DNA of 64,000 nucleotides from Brevinematales bacterium (GTDB taxonomy: Bacteria; Spirochaetota; Brevinematia; Brevinematales; GWF1-51-8). Below are positions 35,803 through 45,107 of the stretch, in pieces; the stretch's first letter is position 1, and every line of letters starts with the position of its first letter. The notes under the pieces are model-generated. The model was not told the DNA's origin, ran no database searches, and saw only the letters and a list, made by a program, of their open reading frames with translations. The stretch spans positions 1 to 64,000 of the forward strand of contig JABLXV010000032.1 of NCBI GenBank assembly GCA_013177895.1, read 5' to 3'. Position numbers and translations under genes: made by a program.

Positions 35803-36827
35803 CCCTTGCTCTGTTTTTGAGTTTTCTTCGCGCGCTTATCGGACAGCATCAGCTCGTCCGCCTGCTGAATAAGCAGGTTTATATCGCGGGAGTTTTTCTC
35901 GTCGTTCATGGAAACCCCGCAGCTCGCGGCAAGGTTATATTCCCTGTTCGCGGAACGGTTATGATATTCGAGGTTCTCGTTGAATCGCTTTTTTACCACA
36001 TCGGGGGTGAATTTTGCCGACGGTATCATAAACACCGCGAATTCGTCCCCGCCCATCCTCGCCACCACATCCATATTGCGGAATGTTTTTATCAGTATCA
36101 GCGCCATATCGCGGAGCGCGTTATCCCCCTGATTGTGCCCTAATGTATCGTTGATCCATTTCATATTATCGAGGTCGGTATAGAATACCATCGTCGGGAT
36201 ATCCGACTGCCGCGCCTGGGCGAGCTTATGCTCCGCGAGGATATCGAACCCCCGCCGGTTGTATAGTCCGGTCAATTCGTCCCTCAGCACGAATTCGCTG
36301 AGCGCCTCCTCGACCTTATCCAGCGTCGTATTATCGCGGGTGATACAGCCCATCATATAACCCTTTCCCGTCTGTATCGGGAATACCATCTCCTGCACGA
36401 TACGGCGGCTCCCGTCGGGACGTTTGATCTCGTACTGGATGGGCTGGTTCTCGCCGGATAGCTTCCCCTCCTCCAGATTGATGAGAAGGGTATCCCGTAC
36501 CTTTTCGCCCACAGTCGCGGTATAATCCTCGCTGGGGGACAGGCTTTCGTGAATATTCCAGTACTTTTTACCCAGCGCATCGGGCGCGGATATCCCGGTG
36601 ATATTTTCCTCGCCGGAATTCCACTCGATTACCACTCCTTCCTCGTCCACAATGACGATGCCGTCTATCGCATTCTCGAAAAACGAGCGGAACTGCGCGC
36701 ATTCTTCGATGCGTAATTGCATTTCTTTTTGTTTGTTGATTGACAGGATATAAAAAATAATGATTACTATCAGCGCAATTCCCAGCGCGATACTGAAACT
36801 AACAGCGAAAATCAAGCCGCCGCCCAT
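35799..36827 (-). CDS. Membrane-anchored PAS-GGDEF diguanylate cyclase
   Basis: A 342-residue protein with one N-terminal membrane helix (residues 4-28), a PAS domain (about 40-160; FFENAIDGIVIVDEEGVVIE) and a GGDEF domain (about 185-325; RDELTGLYNRRGFDIL). The catalytic motif RMGGDEF and the inhibitory RNMD site are intact, so it should synthesise c-di-GMP with product feedback. It is the last gene of the long minus-strand operon. Its stop overlaps that of the convergent activator gene by sharing TA. Confidence 0.92.
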   Translation of the reverse strand: MGGGLIFAVSFSIALGIALIVIIIFYILSINKQKEMQLRIEECAQFRSFFENAIDGIVIVDEEGVVIEWNSGEENITGISAPDALGKKYWNIHESLSPSEDYTATVGEKVRDTLLINLEEGKLSGENQPIQYEIKRPDGSRRIVQEMVFPIQTGKGYMMGCITRDNTTLDKVEEALSEFVLRDELTGLYNRRGFDILAEHKLAQARQSDIPTMVFYTDLDNMKWINDTLGHNQGDNALRDMALILIKTFRNMDVVARMGGDEFAVFMIPSAKFTPDVVKKRFNENLEYHNRSANREYNLAASCGVSMNDEKNSRDINLLIQQADELMLSDKRAKKTQKQSKG

Positions 36828-36856
36828 TCGACATCCTTTTCGACTCCCGGAAGGGA

Positions 36857-37435
36857 TTATTTATACGTAACCTTTGCCCCTTTCGACTCTGAGAGAATAT
36901 CGGTGGTTTCAAGGTAGAGATTGAAGTACTTTATTTTCGCGATACCGAAATTGAACTCCAAATCCTGCAAGACCCGCTGCTGTATCCGCTCGGAGAATCT
37001 TACAAAATCGTTCTTTTCATCGGCGTCTATCCAGAGATTGATCCCTACCATATTATCTTTTTGTATATCGATCCGCGCTTCGCAATGATGTACGCCGCCC
37101 AATCCCGAAACCGTATCCCGGATGAACATCTCGACCGCGCCCCGTCCGAGAAAGACGCTTCCCTTCTCGCCATGAACCGAAAGGTATTCAGACGAGAGAC
37201 GCGAGAATAAACGGAACGCGAGAATCACTACCGGGATACATACCAGAACTCCCGCCGCGATTCCGAGAAATTGAAAGATCGGTATCCCCGTCTTTCCCGC
37301 GAACAGCTCCTCCAGGTTAGTGCCGGGATAGTAACTCATAAACACCCGGTAGAGGAGTATGCCTATCAGTACGGATATCCCGATGTAGAAATAGAGGAAA
37401 ATCAGGCTAAATCTTTGCAGCAGCTTCTTTTTCAT
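36857..37435 (-). CDS. AmaP-like membrane anchor of Asp23
   Basis: A 192-residue protein with two membrane helices (about 8-32 and 48-75) and a cytoplasmic domain resembling Asp23 (VSGLGGVHHCEARIDIQKDN). This is the layout of AmaP, which tethers Asp23 to the membrane in Gram-positive bacteria. AAGGA precedes the start, which lies 29 bases inside the asp23-like gene, so the two are tightly coupled. Their role in a diderm is not known; envelope stress handling is an inference. Confidence 0.8.
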   Translation of the reverse strand: MKKKLLQRFSLIFLYFYIGISVLIGILLYRVFMSYYPGTNLEELFAGKTGIPIFQFLGIAAGVLVCIPVVILAFRLFSRLSSEYLSVHGEKGSVFLGRGAVEMFIRDTVSGLGGVHHCEARIDIQKDNMVGINLWIDADEKNDFVRFSERIQQRVLQDLEFNFGIAKIKYFNLYLETTDILSESKGAKVTYK

Positions 37436-37736
37436 CGAAGATATCCTTCACGTTCATTTCGAGCGATTTCACGTTTACCCGCGTCAGTTTGAGAAGGTTG
37501 TCGCGGATTTCCTGCGACGCCTTCTCGACCGTCTTGATGACGTCCGCGCCGTAACGCACGTCCACATCCGCGGCAATATCCACCGACGACGACCCGGCAT
37601 AGTTCATCTTCAGGGGTGAACTTACCAGCCTTATCGGCATCCGCCTCACATGGAGTCTCATGTCGGGGTTGCGCGATATAGTATGCCGGACCATGCTTTC
37701 CAGTCCGTACTTATCGACATTAACGCGGTTTCTCAA
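37407..37736 (-). CDS. Asp23/Gls24 family protein
   Basis: A 109-residue protein of the Asp23 (alkaline shock) family, recognised from SSVDIAADVDVRYGADVIKT followed by VEKASQEIRDNLLKLTRVNV. It sits between accC and the AmaP-like gene, the position that yqhY holds after accC in Bacillus. In Firmicutes this protein influences acetyl-CoA carboxylase activity and envelope homeostasis, which is relevant given the unusual accB next door. Confidence 0.85.
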   Translation of the reverse strand: MRNRVNVDKYGLESMVRHTISRNPDMRLHVRRMPIRLVSSPLKMNYAGSSSVDIAADVDVRYGADVIKTVEKASQEIRDNLLKLTRVNVKSLEMNVKDIFDEKEAAAKI

Positions 37737-37749
37737 ACGGGTCTCCTAT

Positions 37750-39084
37750 CTAGAACTTAAAATCTTCCAAAAATTTCGTCGTATATTCGCCGCTTTTGTA
37801 TACCTTGTTATCCATCACCTTCTGGTGGAACGGGATGGTGGTCTTGATGCCCTCGATACGGAATTCGTCCAAAGCACGCTTCATACGCGCGATAGCTTCC
37901 TCGCGGTTCTTACCCCATGTCAGCAGTTTCGCGACAAGGGAATCATAGAATTTTGGAATTTCATATCCGGCATACACATGCGAATCGATACGTACTCCGG
38001 GGCCGCCCGGGAAGTGCAGGGTGCTGATAGTGCCCGGCGTGGGCATAAAGTTCATATGCGGGTCTTCGGCGTTGATGCGGCATTCGATCGCGTGATTGCG
38101 GAAAACAACGTCGTCCTGGGTGAACGAGAGTTTCTCGCCCATCGCGACACGTATCTGTTCCTTGAGGATATCCAGCCCGGTCGCGAGCTCGGTCACGCAG
38201 TGCTCGACCTGGATACGGGTATTGACTTCCATGAAGTAGAATTTTCCGCCCTCGAACAGGAACTCCATCGTCCCTACCCCGGTATACCCGACATGCTTGA
38301 CTCCCTTGACGCAGGCCGCGCCGATTTCCGCGCGGGTCTTGGGGTCGAGTACGGGACTGGGGGATTCTTCTATCAGTTTCTGGTGACGGCGCTGGATAGA
38401 ACAGTCGCGCTCGCCCAGATGAACGACATTACCGTGGTTATCGGCGATAAACTGGATTTCGATATGGCGAGGATTTTCGAGATACTTCTCGACATATACG
38501 TCGGGGTTGCCGAACGCGGTCTTGGCCTCGCCCTGCGCGATCGGGATGATCTTACGCAGTTCGTCGTGACTCCACGCGACGCGCATACCCTTTCCGCCGC
38601 CGCCCGCCGTCGCTTTTACGATCACGGGGTAGTTCACTTCCTGGGCAAAATTGACCGCTTCCTCGACATCTGTGATAATCCCGGTACCGGGAGTGATCGG
38701 GACGTTAACTTCCAGCATCGTCTTACGCGCCGTAGCCTTATCGCCGAGAAGGTCGATTACCTCCGGCTTAGGGCCGATAAACGTAATTTTATGCTCGGCG
38801 CAGATGCGCGCGAATTTCGAATTTTCCGCGAGGAACCCGTACCCCGGATGGATCGCGTCGGCTCCGCTGATCTCGGCCGCGCTGATGATCGCGGGAATCT
38901 TCAGGTACGATTCCGGCGAAGGCGCTGGTCCGATACAGATGTCCTGGTCGGCAAGCTTGGTATGCAGAGACGTTTCATCCGCTTCGGAATGAATCGCGAC
39001 AGTCGGTATCTCCAGTTCTTTCGCGGCGCGGATTACACGTACCGCGATCTCGCCTCTGTTGGCAATTAATATTTTACGAAACAT
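37750..39084 (-). CDS. accC: Biotin carboxylase of acetyl-CoA carboxylase
   Basis: A 444-residue biotin carboxylase of normal length. Motifs are intact: KILIANRGEIAVRVIRAAKE at the start, the ATP-grasp glycine loop KATAGGGGKGMRV, and EVNTRIQVEHCVTELATGLD with the catalytic arginine. It carboxylates carrier-bound biotin using bicarbonate and ATP. It follows accB by nine bases, yet that AccB has no biotin-accepting lysine. Either another carrier protein serves it or the pair works differently. Confidence 0.96.
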   Translation of the reverse strand: MFRKILIANRGEIAVRVIRAAKELEIPTVAIHSEADETSLHTKLADQDICIGPAPSPESYLKIPAIISAAEISGADAIHPGYGFLAENSKFARICAEHKITFIGPKPEVIDLLGDKATARKTMLEVNVPITPGTGIITDVEEAVNFAQEVNYPVIVKATAGGGGKGMRVAWSHDELRKIIPIAQGEAKTAFGNPDVYVEKYLENPRHIEIQFIADNHGNVVHLGERDCSIQRRHQKLIEESPSPVLDPKTRAEIGAACVKGVKHVGYTGVGTMEFLFEGGKFYFMEVNTRIQVEHCVTELATGLDILKEQIRVAMGEKLSFTQDDVVFRNHAIECRINAEDPHMNFMPTPGTISTLHFPGGPGVRIDSHVYAGYEIPKFYDSLVAKLLTWGKNREEAIARMKRALDEFRIEGIKTTIPFHQKVMDNKVYKSGEYTTKFLEDFKF

Positions 39085-39093
39085 CGCGCCCTC

Positions 39094-39537
39094 CTATTTC
39101 TCAAAACGCATGATCGGCTGACCGTATTCTATCGGCTGGCCTTCTTCGATTAAGATTTCCTTCACCTTCCCTTCGTCATCCGCGACCACGTCCTGCATTA
39201 TCCCTAACACACGGACATGCGCGATAATATCGCCCTTCTTCACGGTGTCGCGAAGCTTGATGTAGTATTCCCCGGTCTTGGTGTTCAGACGGGTAAAAAA
39301 TCCCACCCATTTCGAACGGAGCTCAAAGACGCTGTCAGACGAATCTTTCGCCTGCGCGCCGTCCGTACCGGTCTGCGCGGGTGCGGTAGGAACCGCCGCG
39401 GGAGCCGCCTTTACGGGCGCGGGCTTACCGCCCATCACCATCCGCAGGCGACCTTCGGGTGTCTCAATCTCGATCTCGCCCACATCCGAAGTTTTGAATA
39501 TATCCTGAATCTCTTTCATATCTTTCACGTTAAACAT
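39094..39537 (-). CDS. accB: AccB homologue lacking the biotinylated lysine
   Basis: A 147-residue protein with the usual AccB plan: a helical N-terminus (MKEIQDIFKTSDVGEIEIET), an Ala/Pro-rich linker (about 50-72) and a lipoyl/biotinyl domain (about 75-147) ending EEGQPIEYGQPIMRFEK. At the biotinyl hairpin the expected EAMKMMNQI-like motif reads RVLGIMQDV. The lysine becomes Gly112 (codon GGG, 39202-39204) and the Glu, Ala and Met before it are also changed. The frame is continuous and flanking residues are conserved, so this is not a simple frameshift. As written it cannot carry biotin. It may be a regulatory or structural paralogue comparable to plant BADC proteins. Confidence 0.9.
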   Translation of the reverse strand: MFNVKDMKEIQDIFKTSDVGEIEIETPEGRLRMVMGGKPAPVKAAPAAVPTAPAQTGTDGAQAKDSSDSVFELRSKWVGFFTRLNTKTGEYYIKLRDTVKKGDIIAHVRVLGIMQDVVADDEGKVKEILIEEGQPIEYGQPIMRFEK

Positions 39538-39562
39538 AATCCACCTCCAACGTTTTTATCCG

Positions 39563-40123
39563 TTACTTTACACGCTCAATATAGCGGTCGTCACGGGTAT
39601 CGACTTTTATTTTTTCACCTTTCTGGACAAAAAGCGGAACCAGCACCATCGCCCCGGTCTCGAGGGTGGCGGGTTTGGTACCCCCGGATACCGTATCCCC
39701 GCGCAGGCCGGGGTCGGTCTCGACTATCTCCAGTTCGACGAACATCGGGGGTTCGACCAGTATGACTTCCCCGTCATATATATGAAGCGTACAGATCATT
39801 TCATCCTTGAGGTACTTCTGGTCTTCGGCTAACGTTGTCGAAGGAATATGGTGCTGATCGAACGTTTCGGTATCCATGAATACGTAGCTGTTGTCGCTTT
39901 CTTTATAAAGAAGCTGCGCGGCTTTTTTCTCGACATACGCCTCTTCGAACGAATCGCTGCCGCGGAACGTTTTTTCCATGACTGTGCCGCGAATAATATT
40001 TTTCAGACGGGTGCGCATGACCGCGCCGCCCTTACCGGGCTTATGATTCTGCGACCAGAGCACGAGGTATAATTCCCCGTCCATCTTGATCACATTTCCT
40101 TTACGGATATCCGTGTAAAACAT
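39563..40123 (-). CDS. efp: Elongation factor P
   Basis: A 186-residue EF-P with the normal three-domain length. The tip of domain I reads NHKPGKGGAVMRTRLKNI, keeping the lysine at the position modified in many bacteria, and domain III ends with VQKGEKIKVDTRDDRYIERV. It relieves ribosomes stalled at proline runs. It lies between pepP and accB, as in many Firmicutes. No EpmA- or EpmB-type modification gene is seen here. Confidence 0.96.
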   Translation of the reverse strand: MFYTDIRKGNVIKMDGELYLVLWSQNHKPGKGGAVMRTRLKNIIRGTVMEKTFRGSDSFEEAYVEKKAAQLLYKESDNSYVFMDTETFDQHHIPSTTLAEDQKYLKDEMICTLHIYDGEVILVEPPMFVELEIVETDPGLRGDTVSGGTKPATLETGAMVLVPLFVQKGEKIKVDTRDDRYIERVK

Positions 40124-40140
40124 CTATTCCTCCTAGTTTT

Positions 40141-41211
40141 TTACAAATCATAAGACGTATGGGTCAGTACTTCCGCGCCGTCTTTTCTCACGGCGACCAC
40201 GTCCTCAAGACGGACGCCGCCCTTACCGGGAAGATATATCCCCGGTTCGACCGTAAACACCATCCCCTCGCTGAGAACCGTCTCGGAGTTCGTGGTGATA
40301 CGCGGAGCCTCGTGAATCTCCATCCCCACCCCATGCCCCGTGGAATGCGTGAAGAAGGCGCCGTATCCCGCCCTGTCGATCACATCGAACGCGGCCATAT
40401 GCACCAGCTTCGCGGGAATACCCGGGCGTATCGCTCTCTGGGCGGCTTTTAACGCTTCCAGAACGATGCGGTGGATTTTATCAAATTCCGAGCCTAATAT
40501 TTTACCAAAATATAAGCATCTTGTAAAGTCCGAGCAGTATCCGTCTTTAAGAATCCCGAAATCGAACAGTACAATCTCGTTCTTTTCGATTTTTTTCATA
40601 CTCGCGAGCCCGTGGGGGAGCGCGGAACGCGGCCCGGAGGCGCAAATCGTATCGAACGACATCTTTTCAGCGCCCTGTATCCGCAGGTAATGCTCCAACA
40701 TCGCGGCGGTCTCGATCTCCGTTTTGCCCTCTTCGACATTGCGGAGGATATAATGATAACCGAGCTCGGTAATACGGATATTGCGCCGGATAGTCTCGAT
40801 CTCGATCTCGTCCTTTATCATCCGCATCTCACGGATCACCTCGCAGTACTTGAAGCGGATTTCGGGGATATCCCCCTCTATTTTCCGCATCATCGAGACC
40901 CTGACGTCGTCGGGGTTGAGAAGCAGAGTCTGGATAGTATGACCGGAAATCAATTCCGCGAGCACCTTAGTCAGCGAATTCCCCGGCGATACTTCCATCA
41001 GGTAACCGTTGACCTGCGTTTCCTCACGGTACTGCTGGGTAAACCTGCCGTCGGTGATAAAATACAGCTCGTCGCCTGTTATGAGGCAATAGGCGCTATC
41101 CCCGGTGAATCCGGTCAGATAACCGACGTCCTCCGGCAGAATCGCGAACAGGGCTTCGTTCGCCTTCAATTGTTTCCGCACATTTTCCAAACGCAGTTCA
41201 AATCGATTCAT
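40141..41211 (-). CDS. M24 family Xaa-Pro peptidase
   Basis: A 356-residue aminopeptidase P/prolidase-type enzyme. An N-terminal creatinase-like domain (about 1-130) is followed by the pita-bread domain. The five metal ligands are visible: aspartates in [18 protein letters not shown], histidine in [15 protein letters not shown], and glutamates in [10 protein letters not shown] and GVRLEDVV. It removes N-terminal residues ahead of proline or splits X-Pro dipeptides. It lies directly upstream of efp, an association conserved in many bacteria. Confidence 0.93.
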   Translation of the reverse strand: MNRFELRLENVRKQLKANEALFAILPEDVGYLTGFTGDSAYCLITGDELYFITDGRFTQQYREETQVNGYLMEVSPGNSLTKVLAELISGHTIQTLLLNPDDVRVSMMRKIEGDIPEIRFKYCEVIREMRMIKDEIEIETIRRNIRITELGYHYILRNVEEGKTEIETAAMLEHYLRIQGAEKMSFDTICASGPRSALPHGLASMKKIEKNEIVLFDFGILKDGYCSDFTRCLYFGKILGSEFDKIHRIVLEALKAAQRAIRPGIPAKLVHMAAFDVIDRAGYGAFFTHSTGHGVGMEIHEAPRITTNSETVLSEGMVFTVEPGIYLPGKGGVRLEDVVAVRKDGAEVLTHTSYDL

Positions 41212-41226
41212 ATTTCGCCTTACGCG

Positions 41227-42795
41227 TTATTTTTCACCGGACAGCGAGGCCTTCTCATTAGAGAGTTTGGTTTCCTCATCATGGAGAAGTGTCGAATAAT
41301 AGTTCAGATCGTTGTCCAGACCCGCGAGCGCCTGATTGGTTAGATAAGAATTTTTGTATATCTCAATCAGAACTTCGTACTTTTTATTAATCTCCTCTAG
41401 CAGGCTGTCCAACCCCTCGATTTCCGCTATCAGATCGAGTTCCTGCTGAGAAGGAACATATTCCTTCGCCGGGATTTTATCGGGCTGTTTGACGGGGATG
41501 ACCTGCTTATTGGTATTCTCCGCGACTAACGCCTGATTGGTGTTCGTGGCGGCGGCCACTTTTTCCTCTATTTTATTCTCGAGCGTCTTTTCAATAGTTT
41601 TATCCGATACGACGAGATTCTCGATATAATTCATTTTGAATGATTTCTGGGCGATGACTTCCTGGGAATTGTTATTCACAGTCCCGGTCGCCTTCACGCT
41701 GACGTTAAAATTCCCGCCGATACTGCCGCATGTCAGATGCCAAAGCCCCTTCTTAGACTCACCCGCCCCGACCTTCACAAAATCGATCGTATCCTTCTCG
41801 CCCTCCGCGAGGCTGAATCCCTTGGGGAAAGTTATCTGGAGGGTCATCTTATCGAGCGCGGTCTTCGAGGTGTTCTTGATATCGACCGAAACCGATACGG
41901 GAGGAGCAGCCGGTTCCGCGGGGATACTGATGCTCATCGCGAGATCCTGCGAGGAGAACATGGTCGCGCCGTATAAACCGTAAATAGTACTGATATACAT
42001 CATTTCATTCGGGCCCAATTCGACAGGCTCGTAGTATAACGCGATCGCGCTATCGTAATGCCCCGTCCCGACCCGTTTGAACTCCTTGGTGGAGTCGATA
42101 ACAAAGTCCCAGAGGTTGTCATATAGCCTGTCCCATGAAGAAAATACGACTTTATCCGGGGTCGTCACGCCGAAACCCTTGAGGATACCCTGAGTCTTGA
42201 TCAGGGGGTTGTCGAACGAATCGAACGAGTACCAGTAGGCGGGGATACTCTCACGGTAAAATTGCGCTTCGTGCGAAATATCGCCGAGTTCGGGGAGACT
42301 GAACGCCGCGCCGTCCTTATCGCCGAGGTACGTGTCCAGCATAATTCGCAGGCCGACCTTCGTATTGACGGGGTTCTCGTTCTTAATACGGTACAGCACT
42401 CTCATGCAGTCCATATTTCCGGTGCTGGGGCCTTTGACAATCTCCACTTCCTGGATAAATACAACGCCCTTGACCGACCATTCGGTAATAATCTTAGTTC
42501 CCACCACTTCGGCGCGTTTACGGAAATACCCGTCGGGCGAGCCGAAAATAAACGGTTCGTCGTTGATATAAACCGTGGTCAGGCTGGTAGGGGGCACTTT
42601 TTCATAAAGCAATTGCACATTATCGTCATTGGGGTTTTCAGGGTCGCCCTTGAGCGTCGTCATAATATAACGCCCGGTATTGTCGTCCACCCCTATTTTT
42701 ACGAACTCGTTCTTTACTTCGAACACCTTCGCGTAAATCGCGCTCCCGAATAATATCAGGGCGGAAACTATATAAAAACGCAGTAATGTTTTCAT
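41227..42795 (-). CDS. Exported protein with C-terminal coiled coil, unknown function
   Basis: A 522-residue protein with a cleavable signal peptide (FYIVSALILFGSAIYA), a large beta-rich region of about 350 residues, a proline- and lysine-rich linker near 440, and a C-terminal coiled coil (LDLIAEIEGLDSLLEEINKK). I do not recognise the family. Its start overlaps the stop of the preceding periplasmic TPR protein as ATGA, so the two are probably made together and act as partners in the periplasm. Confidence 0.72.
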   Translation of the reverse strand: MKTLLRFYIVSALILFGSAIYAKVFEVKNEFVKIGVDDNTGRYIMTTLKGDPENPNDDNVQLLYEKVPPTSLTTVYINDEPFIFGSPDGYFRKRAEVVGTKIITEWSVKGVVFIQEVEIVKGPSTGNMDCMRVLYRIKNENPVNTKVGLRIMLDTYLGDKDGAAFSLPELGDISHEAQFYRESIPAYWYSFDSFDNPLIKTQGILKGFGVTTPDKVVFSSWDRLYDNLWDFVIDSTKEFKRVGTGHYDSAIALYYEPVELGPNEMMYISTIYGLYGATMFSSQDLAMSISIPAEPAAPPVSVSVDIKNTSKTALDKMTLQITFPKGFSLAEGEKDTIDFVKVGAGESKKGLWHLTCGSIGGNFNVSVKATGTVNNNSQEVIAQKSFKMNYIENLVVSDKTIEKTLENKIEEKVAAATNTNQALVAENTNKQVIPVKQPDKIPAKEYVPSQQELDLIAEIEGLDSLLEEINKKYEVLIEIYKNSYLTNQALAGLDNDLNYYSTLLHDEETKLSNEKASLSGEK

Positions 42796-43583
42796 TGGGC
42801 GCTCCTCTGCTCTTTAATCTGGACTAAGAGCGAAATTTTCTCGGCCTTAATCTCGAGCAGTCTCTGTTTAATCAGCAGGAGTTCGGATATTTTTTCGAGT
42901 AATTGTTTCTCTTTGGCGAGTTTCTGGTTCTTCTGCTTCAACGTATCCACCTCGGAGATGATCGTCTCGACTTTTTTATTCTGCTCGGACTCCTCGGTAA
43001 TAATCGATTGAAGTTTGTCGATAAAAGCGCGGATATCGTACGCGAGAGCCGTATCGGGATATTTATTCAGGATGAGTTCCATCGTATTCAGAGAGACATG
43101 GAAATCCTTCAGTCCCATATACCCCCGGGCGAGCCAGTAGAGCGCGTTATCCCCGAGATTGTCCTTATCGCCGTACTTCGAGATATAATCGTTGAGAACC
43201 GTTATACCCTCGCTGTAGTTTTTATCGAGCACGAGCGTCCGGCCGAGTTTATAAAGGGCTTTGGTGTAGATTTCCGAATCCTGGTAGCTCTGCACTACGA
43301 TGCGATAGTTTTCTATCGCCTGAACGTAGTTTTTCTGCATGAAATAGGCGTCGCCGAGGAAGTAATAACTCCTCGCCTGATAGCGTACCAGCGTACTTTT
43401 GGATTCCTGCGCGATCTCCGTAATGGAAATAACTGTTTTCAGACCGGTCATCGCCTCCGAAAGATCGTTATCAGCCAGCGCTTTTACCGCCTTCAGGTAT
43501 ATATCCCGAACTTCCGTAATTTCAATTGGGTAGAGCTGCACTGCAATTAAAAGAAATGCGACGAGAATGTACCGCTTTTTCAT
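42792..43583 (-). CDS. Periplasmic TPR-like protein
   Basis: A 263-residue protein with a signal peptide (YILVAFLLIAVQLYPIE), TPR-type helices in the middle (QAIENYRIVVQSYQDSEIYT, then YWLARGYMGLKDFHVSLNTM) and a C-terminal coiled coil (VDTLKQKNQKLAKEKQLLEK). The plan recalls YbgF/CpoB in mirror order, but no Tol-Pal gene is nearby. The ATG preceded by GAGG was chosen over a GTG six bases earlier. Both it and the following gene end in coiled coils, which could pair. Confidence 0.72.
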   Translation of the reverse strand: MKKRYILVAFLLIAVQLYPIEITEVRDIYLKAVKALADNDLSEAMTGLKTVISITEIAQESKSTLVRYQARSYYFLGDAYFMQKNYVQAIENYRIVVQSYQDSEIYTKALYKLGRTLVLDKNYSEGITVLNDYISKYGDKDNLGDNALYWLARGYMGLKDFHVSLNTMELILNKYPDTALAYDIRAFIDKLQSIITEESEQNKKVETIISEVDTLKQKNQKLAKEKQLLEKISELLLIKQRLLEIKAEKISLLVQIKEQRSAQ

Positions 43584-43618
43584 AAGCACCTCACCAAACT
43601 TTCAGCAATATTATAGTA

Positions 43619-44077
43619 CTAATGTAACTCTTTTTCAAGTATATTGATTAAAGCGCGAAGCCCCCACTCGTAAGAATCCGCCCCGAAACCCGCGATTACC
43701 CCCGCGGCAATGTCCGATAGGTATGAATGATGCCGGAATTCCTCACGTTTGTAGATATTCGTCAGATGCACCTCGACAAACGGGATACCCACCGCGAGGA
43801 TGGCGTCCCGTATCGCGATAGACGTATGGGTGTACGCGCCTGCGTTAATGATTATCCCGGAGGCGGAAATCCCCTCGCTCTGGATATAGTTCACGATGTC
43901 GCCTTCCGAATTGGACTGGAAGTGCGGGGCCGTATAGCCCAGATCGGCGGCGATCTTTTTTACGCTCCCGACTATATCGTCAAGATTACGGGAGCCGTAT
44001 TTATCCGGTTCCCGCGTGCCGAGCATATTGAGATTTGGCCCGTTGATAATCAGTATCCTTCGCGTCTTACCATCCAT
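43619..44077 (-). CDS. aroQ: Type II 3-dehydroquinate dehydratase
   Basis: A 152-residue dodecameric-type dehydroquinase of the shikimate pathway. Motifs are complete: ILIINGPNLNMLGTREPDKY (with the catalytic Tyr region), FQSNSEGDIVNYIQ, INAGAYTHTSIAIRDAI and PFVEVHLTNIYKREEFRHHS. It converts 3-dehydroquinate to 3-dehydroshikimate. It overlaps the upstream lipoprotein gene by 11 bases and stands at the aroQ position of the aroQ-pepP-efp-accBC order. Confidence 0.95.
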   Translation of the reverse strand: MDGKTRRILIINGPNLNMLGTREPDKYGSRNLDDIVGSVKKIAADLGYTAPHFQSNSEGDIVNYIQSEGISASGIIINAGAYTHTSIAIRDAILAVGIPFVEVHLTNIYKREEFRHHSYLSDIAAGVIAGFGADSYEWGLRALINILEKELH

Positions 44078-45053
44078 CGCTCTTTCCTGCCTTCGGGGCG
44101 ATCGCCCCTGTATTGGGACCGTTCTCTATCACAAACCATTTATATCCTTCGACCGCTTCCGTTCCGGGAATCCCCGTCTTTTGAAGGGTGAAAATGCCCT
44201 GCGCCTTCGAGTAATACGCCTGGGTGATTTTCGCTGTACTTTCCTTCGATAGATTGCCTATCACGATAAAGTTCTTATGATTCGGCTGATCGCTCATAAA
44301 TTTCGCTATCCATCCGTAGCCGTCATATTCCCGCGAGATGATCACAATATGGGTATTTCTATATTCTATATAGTAATAACCGTCCTTTCCGGGCGAGATA
44401 TTCTTCCCGTCGTAGTGGAGAGCGAACGCCGGGATAATAATAGTCGACGAGAGGAGCGCGGAATTGTTCCGGTAGAACTGTTCGAATTCCCCCGCGCTCA
44501 TACTGTCCTTATCGGACATGAGTATCATAAAGTTCGGCGCGTTCTGCGCCTCAATCTTCTGGTCGGTTATCTTGGTAATCCCGAATGTAAACTGGAACAC
44601 GTTGCCGTAAGGAACTGTCTTTATCGACGAGATTTTCTGGAGAGTCTGGGATTCCGTCTGGAGCTCAAAACGGTACACCGCGCTTTCCTCGAGCTGCTGG
44701 AACGCCATCTGGTGGAACGCGCTCAGATTGTTGTCTTTCCGCACCCAGTCGATATCCCCGACCATACTGAAAAAGACGACGGTTTTTTTAGGGCTCGCGG
44801 TAAAATAATTCAAGGTGACCGACTGCATATCGTTGCCGATCGGGAGGAAGAACGGGCCGAACTCCACCGGGAGCTTGGATGCGTCCGGGGAGGGGGTATC
44901 GTACTCCGGGGCGATCTTGCCGTCATCCATCTGGACAGCTCCCGAACCGGTTATATCGTTCATTATCCACCCGCTTTTTATCACGGCTGCCCCGCTTTGG
45001 CCGCATGAGGCCGTCAGTACGGCGGACAGCATGAATATGAAAATCTTACCCAT
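44067..45053 (-). CDS. Predicted lipoprotein, unknown function
   Basis: A 328-residue protein whose N-terminus (IFIFMLSAVLTASC) ends in a relaxed lipobox. The mature part has alternating strands and helices, including KKTVVFFSMVGDIDWVRKDN and NFMILMSDKDSMSAGEF, which loosely recall von Willebrand A-like folds without a clear MIDAS motif. It is the first gene of the long minus-strand operon and overlaps aroQ. Confidence 0.68.
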   Translation of the reverse strand: MGKIFIFMLSAVLTASCGQSGAAVIKSGWIMNDITGSGAVQMDDGKIAPEYDTPSPDASKLPVEFGPFFLPIGNDMQSVTLNYFTASPKKTVVFFSMVGDIDWVRKDNNLSAFHQMAFQQLEESAVYRFELQTESQTLQKISSIKTVPYGNVFQFTFGITKITDQKIEAQNAPNFMILMSDKDSMSAGEFEQFYRNNSALLSSTIIIPAFALHYDGKNISPGKDGYYYIEYRNTHIVIISREYDGYGWIAKFMSDQPNHKNFIVIGNLSKESTAKITQAYYSKAQGIFTLQKTGIPGTEAVEGYKWFVIENGPNTGAIAPKAGKSDGW

Positions 45054-45107
45054 AGGTTTCTCCTGAAAAAATATTTCTGAGGGCGGTTTTAAAAATCCCG
45101 CGTAATT

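Noticed and set aside
37660-39069. Plus-strand frame of 469 codons
   Set aside because: Exact shadow of the biotin carboxylase gene, with no family features.
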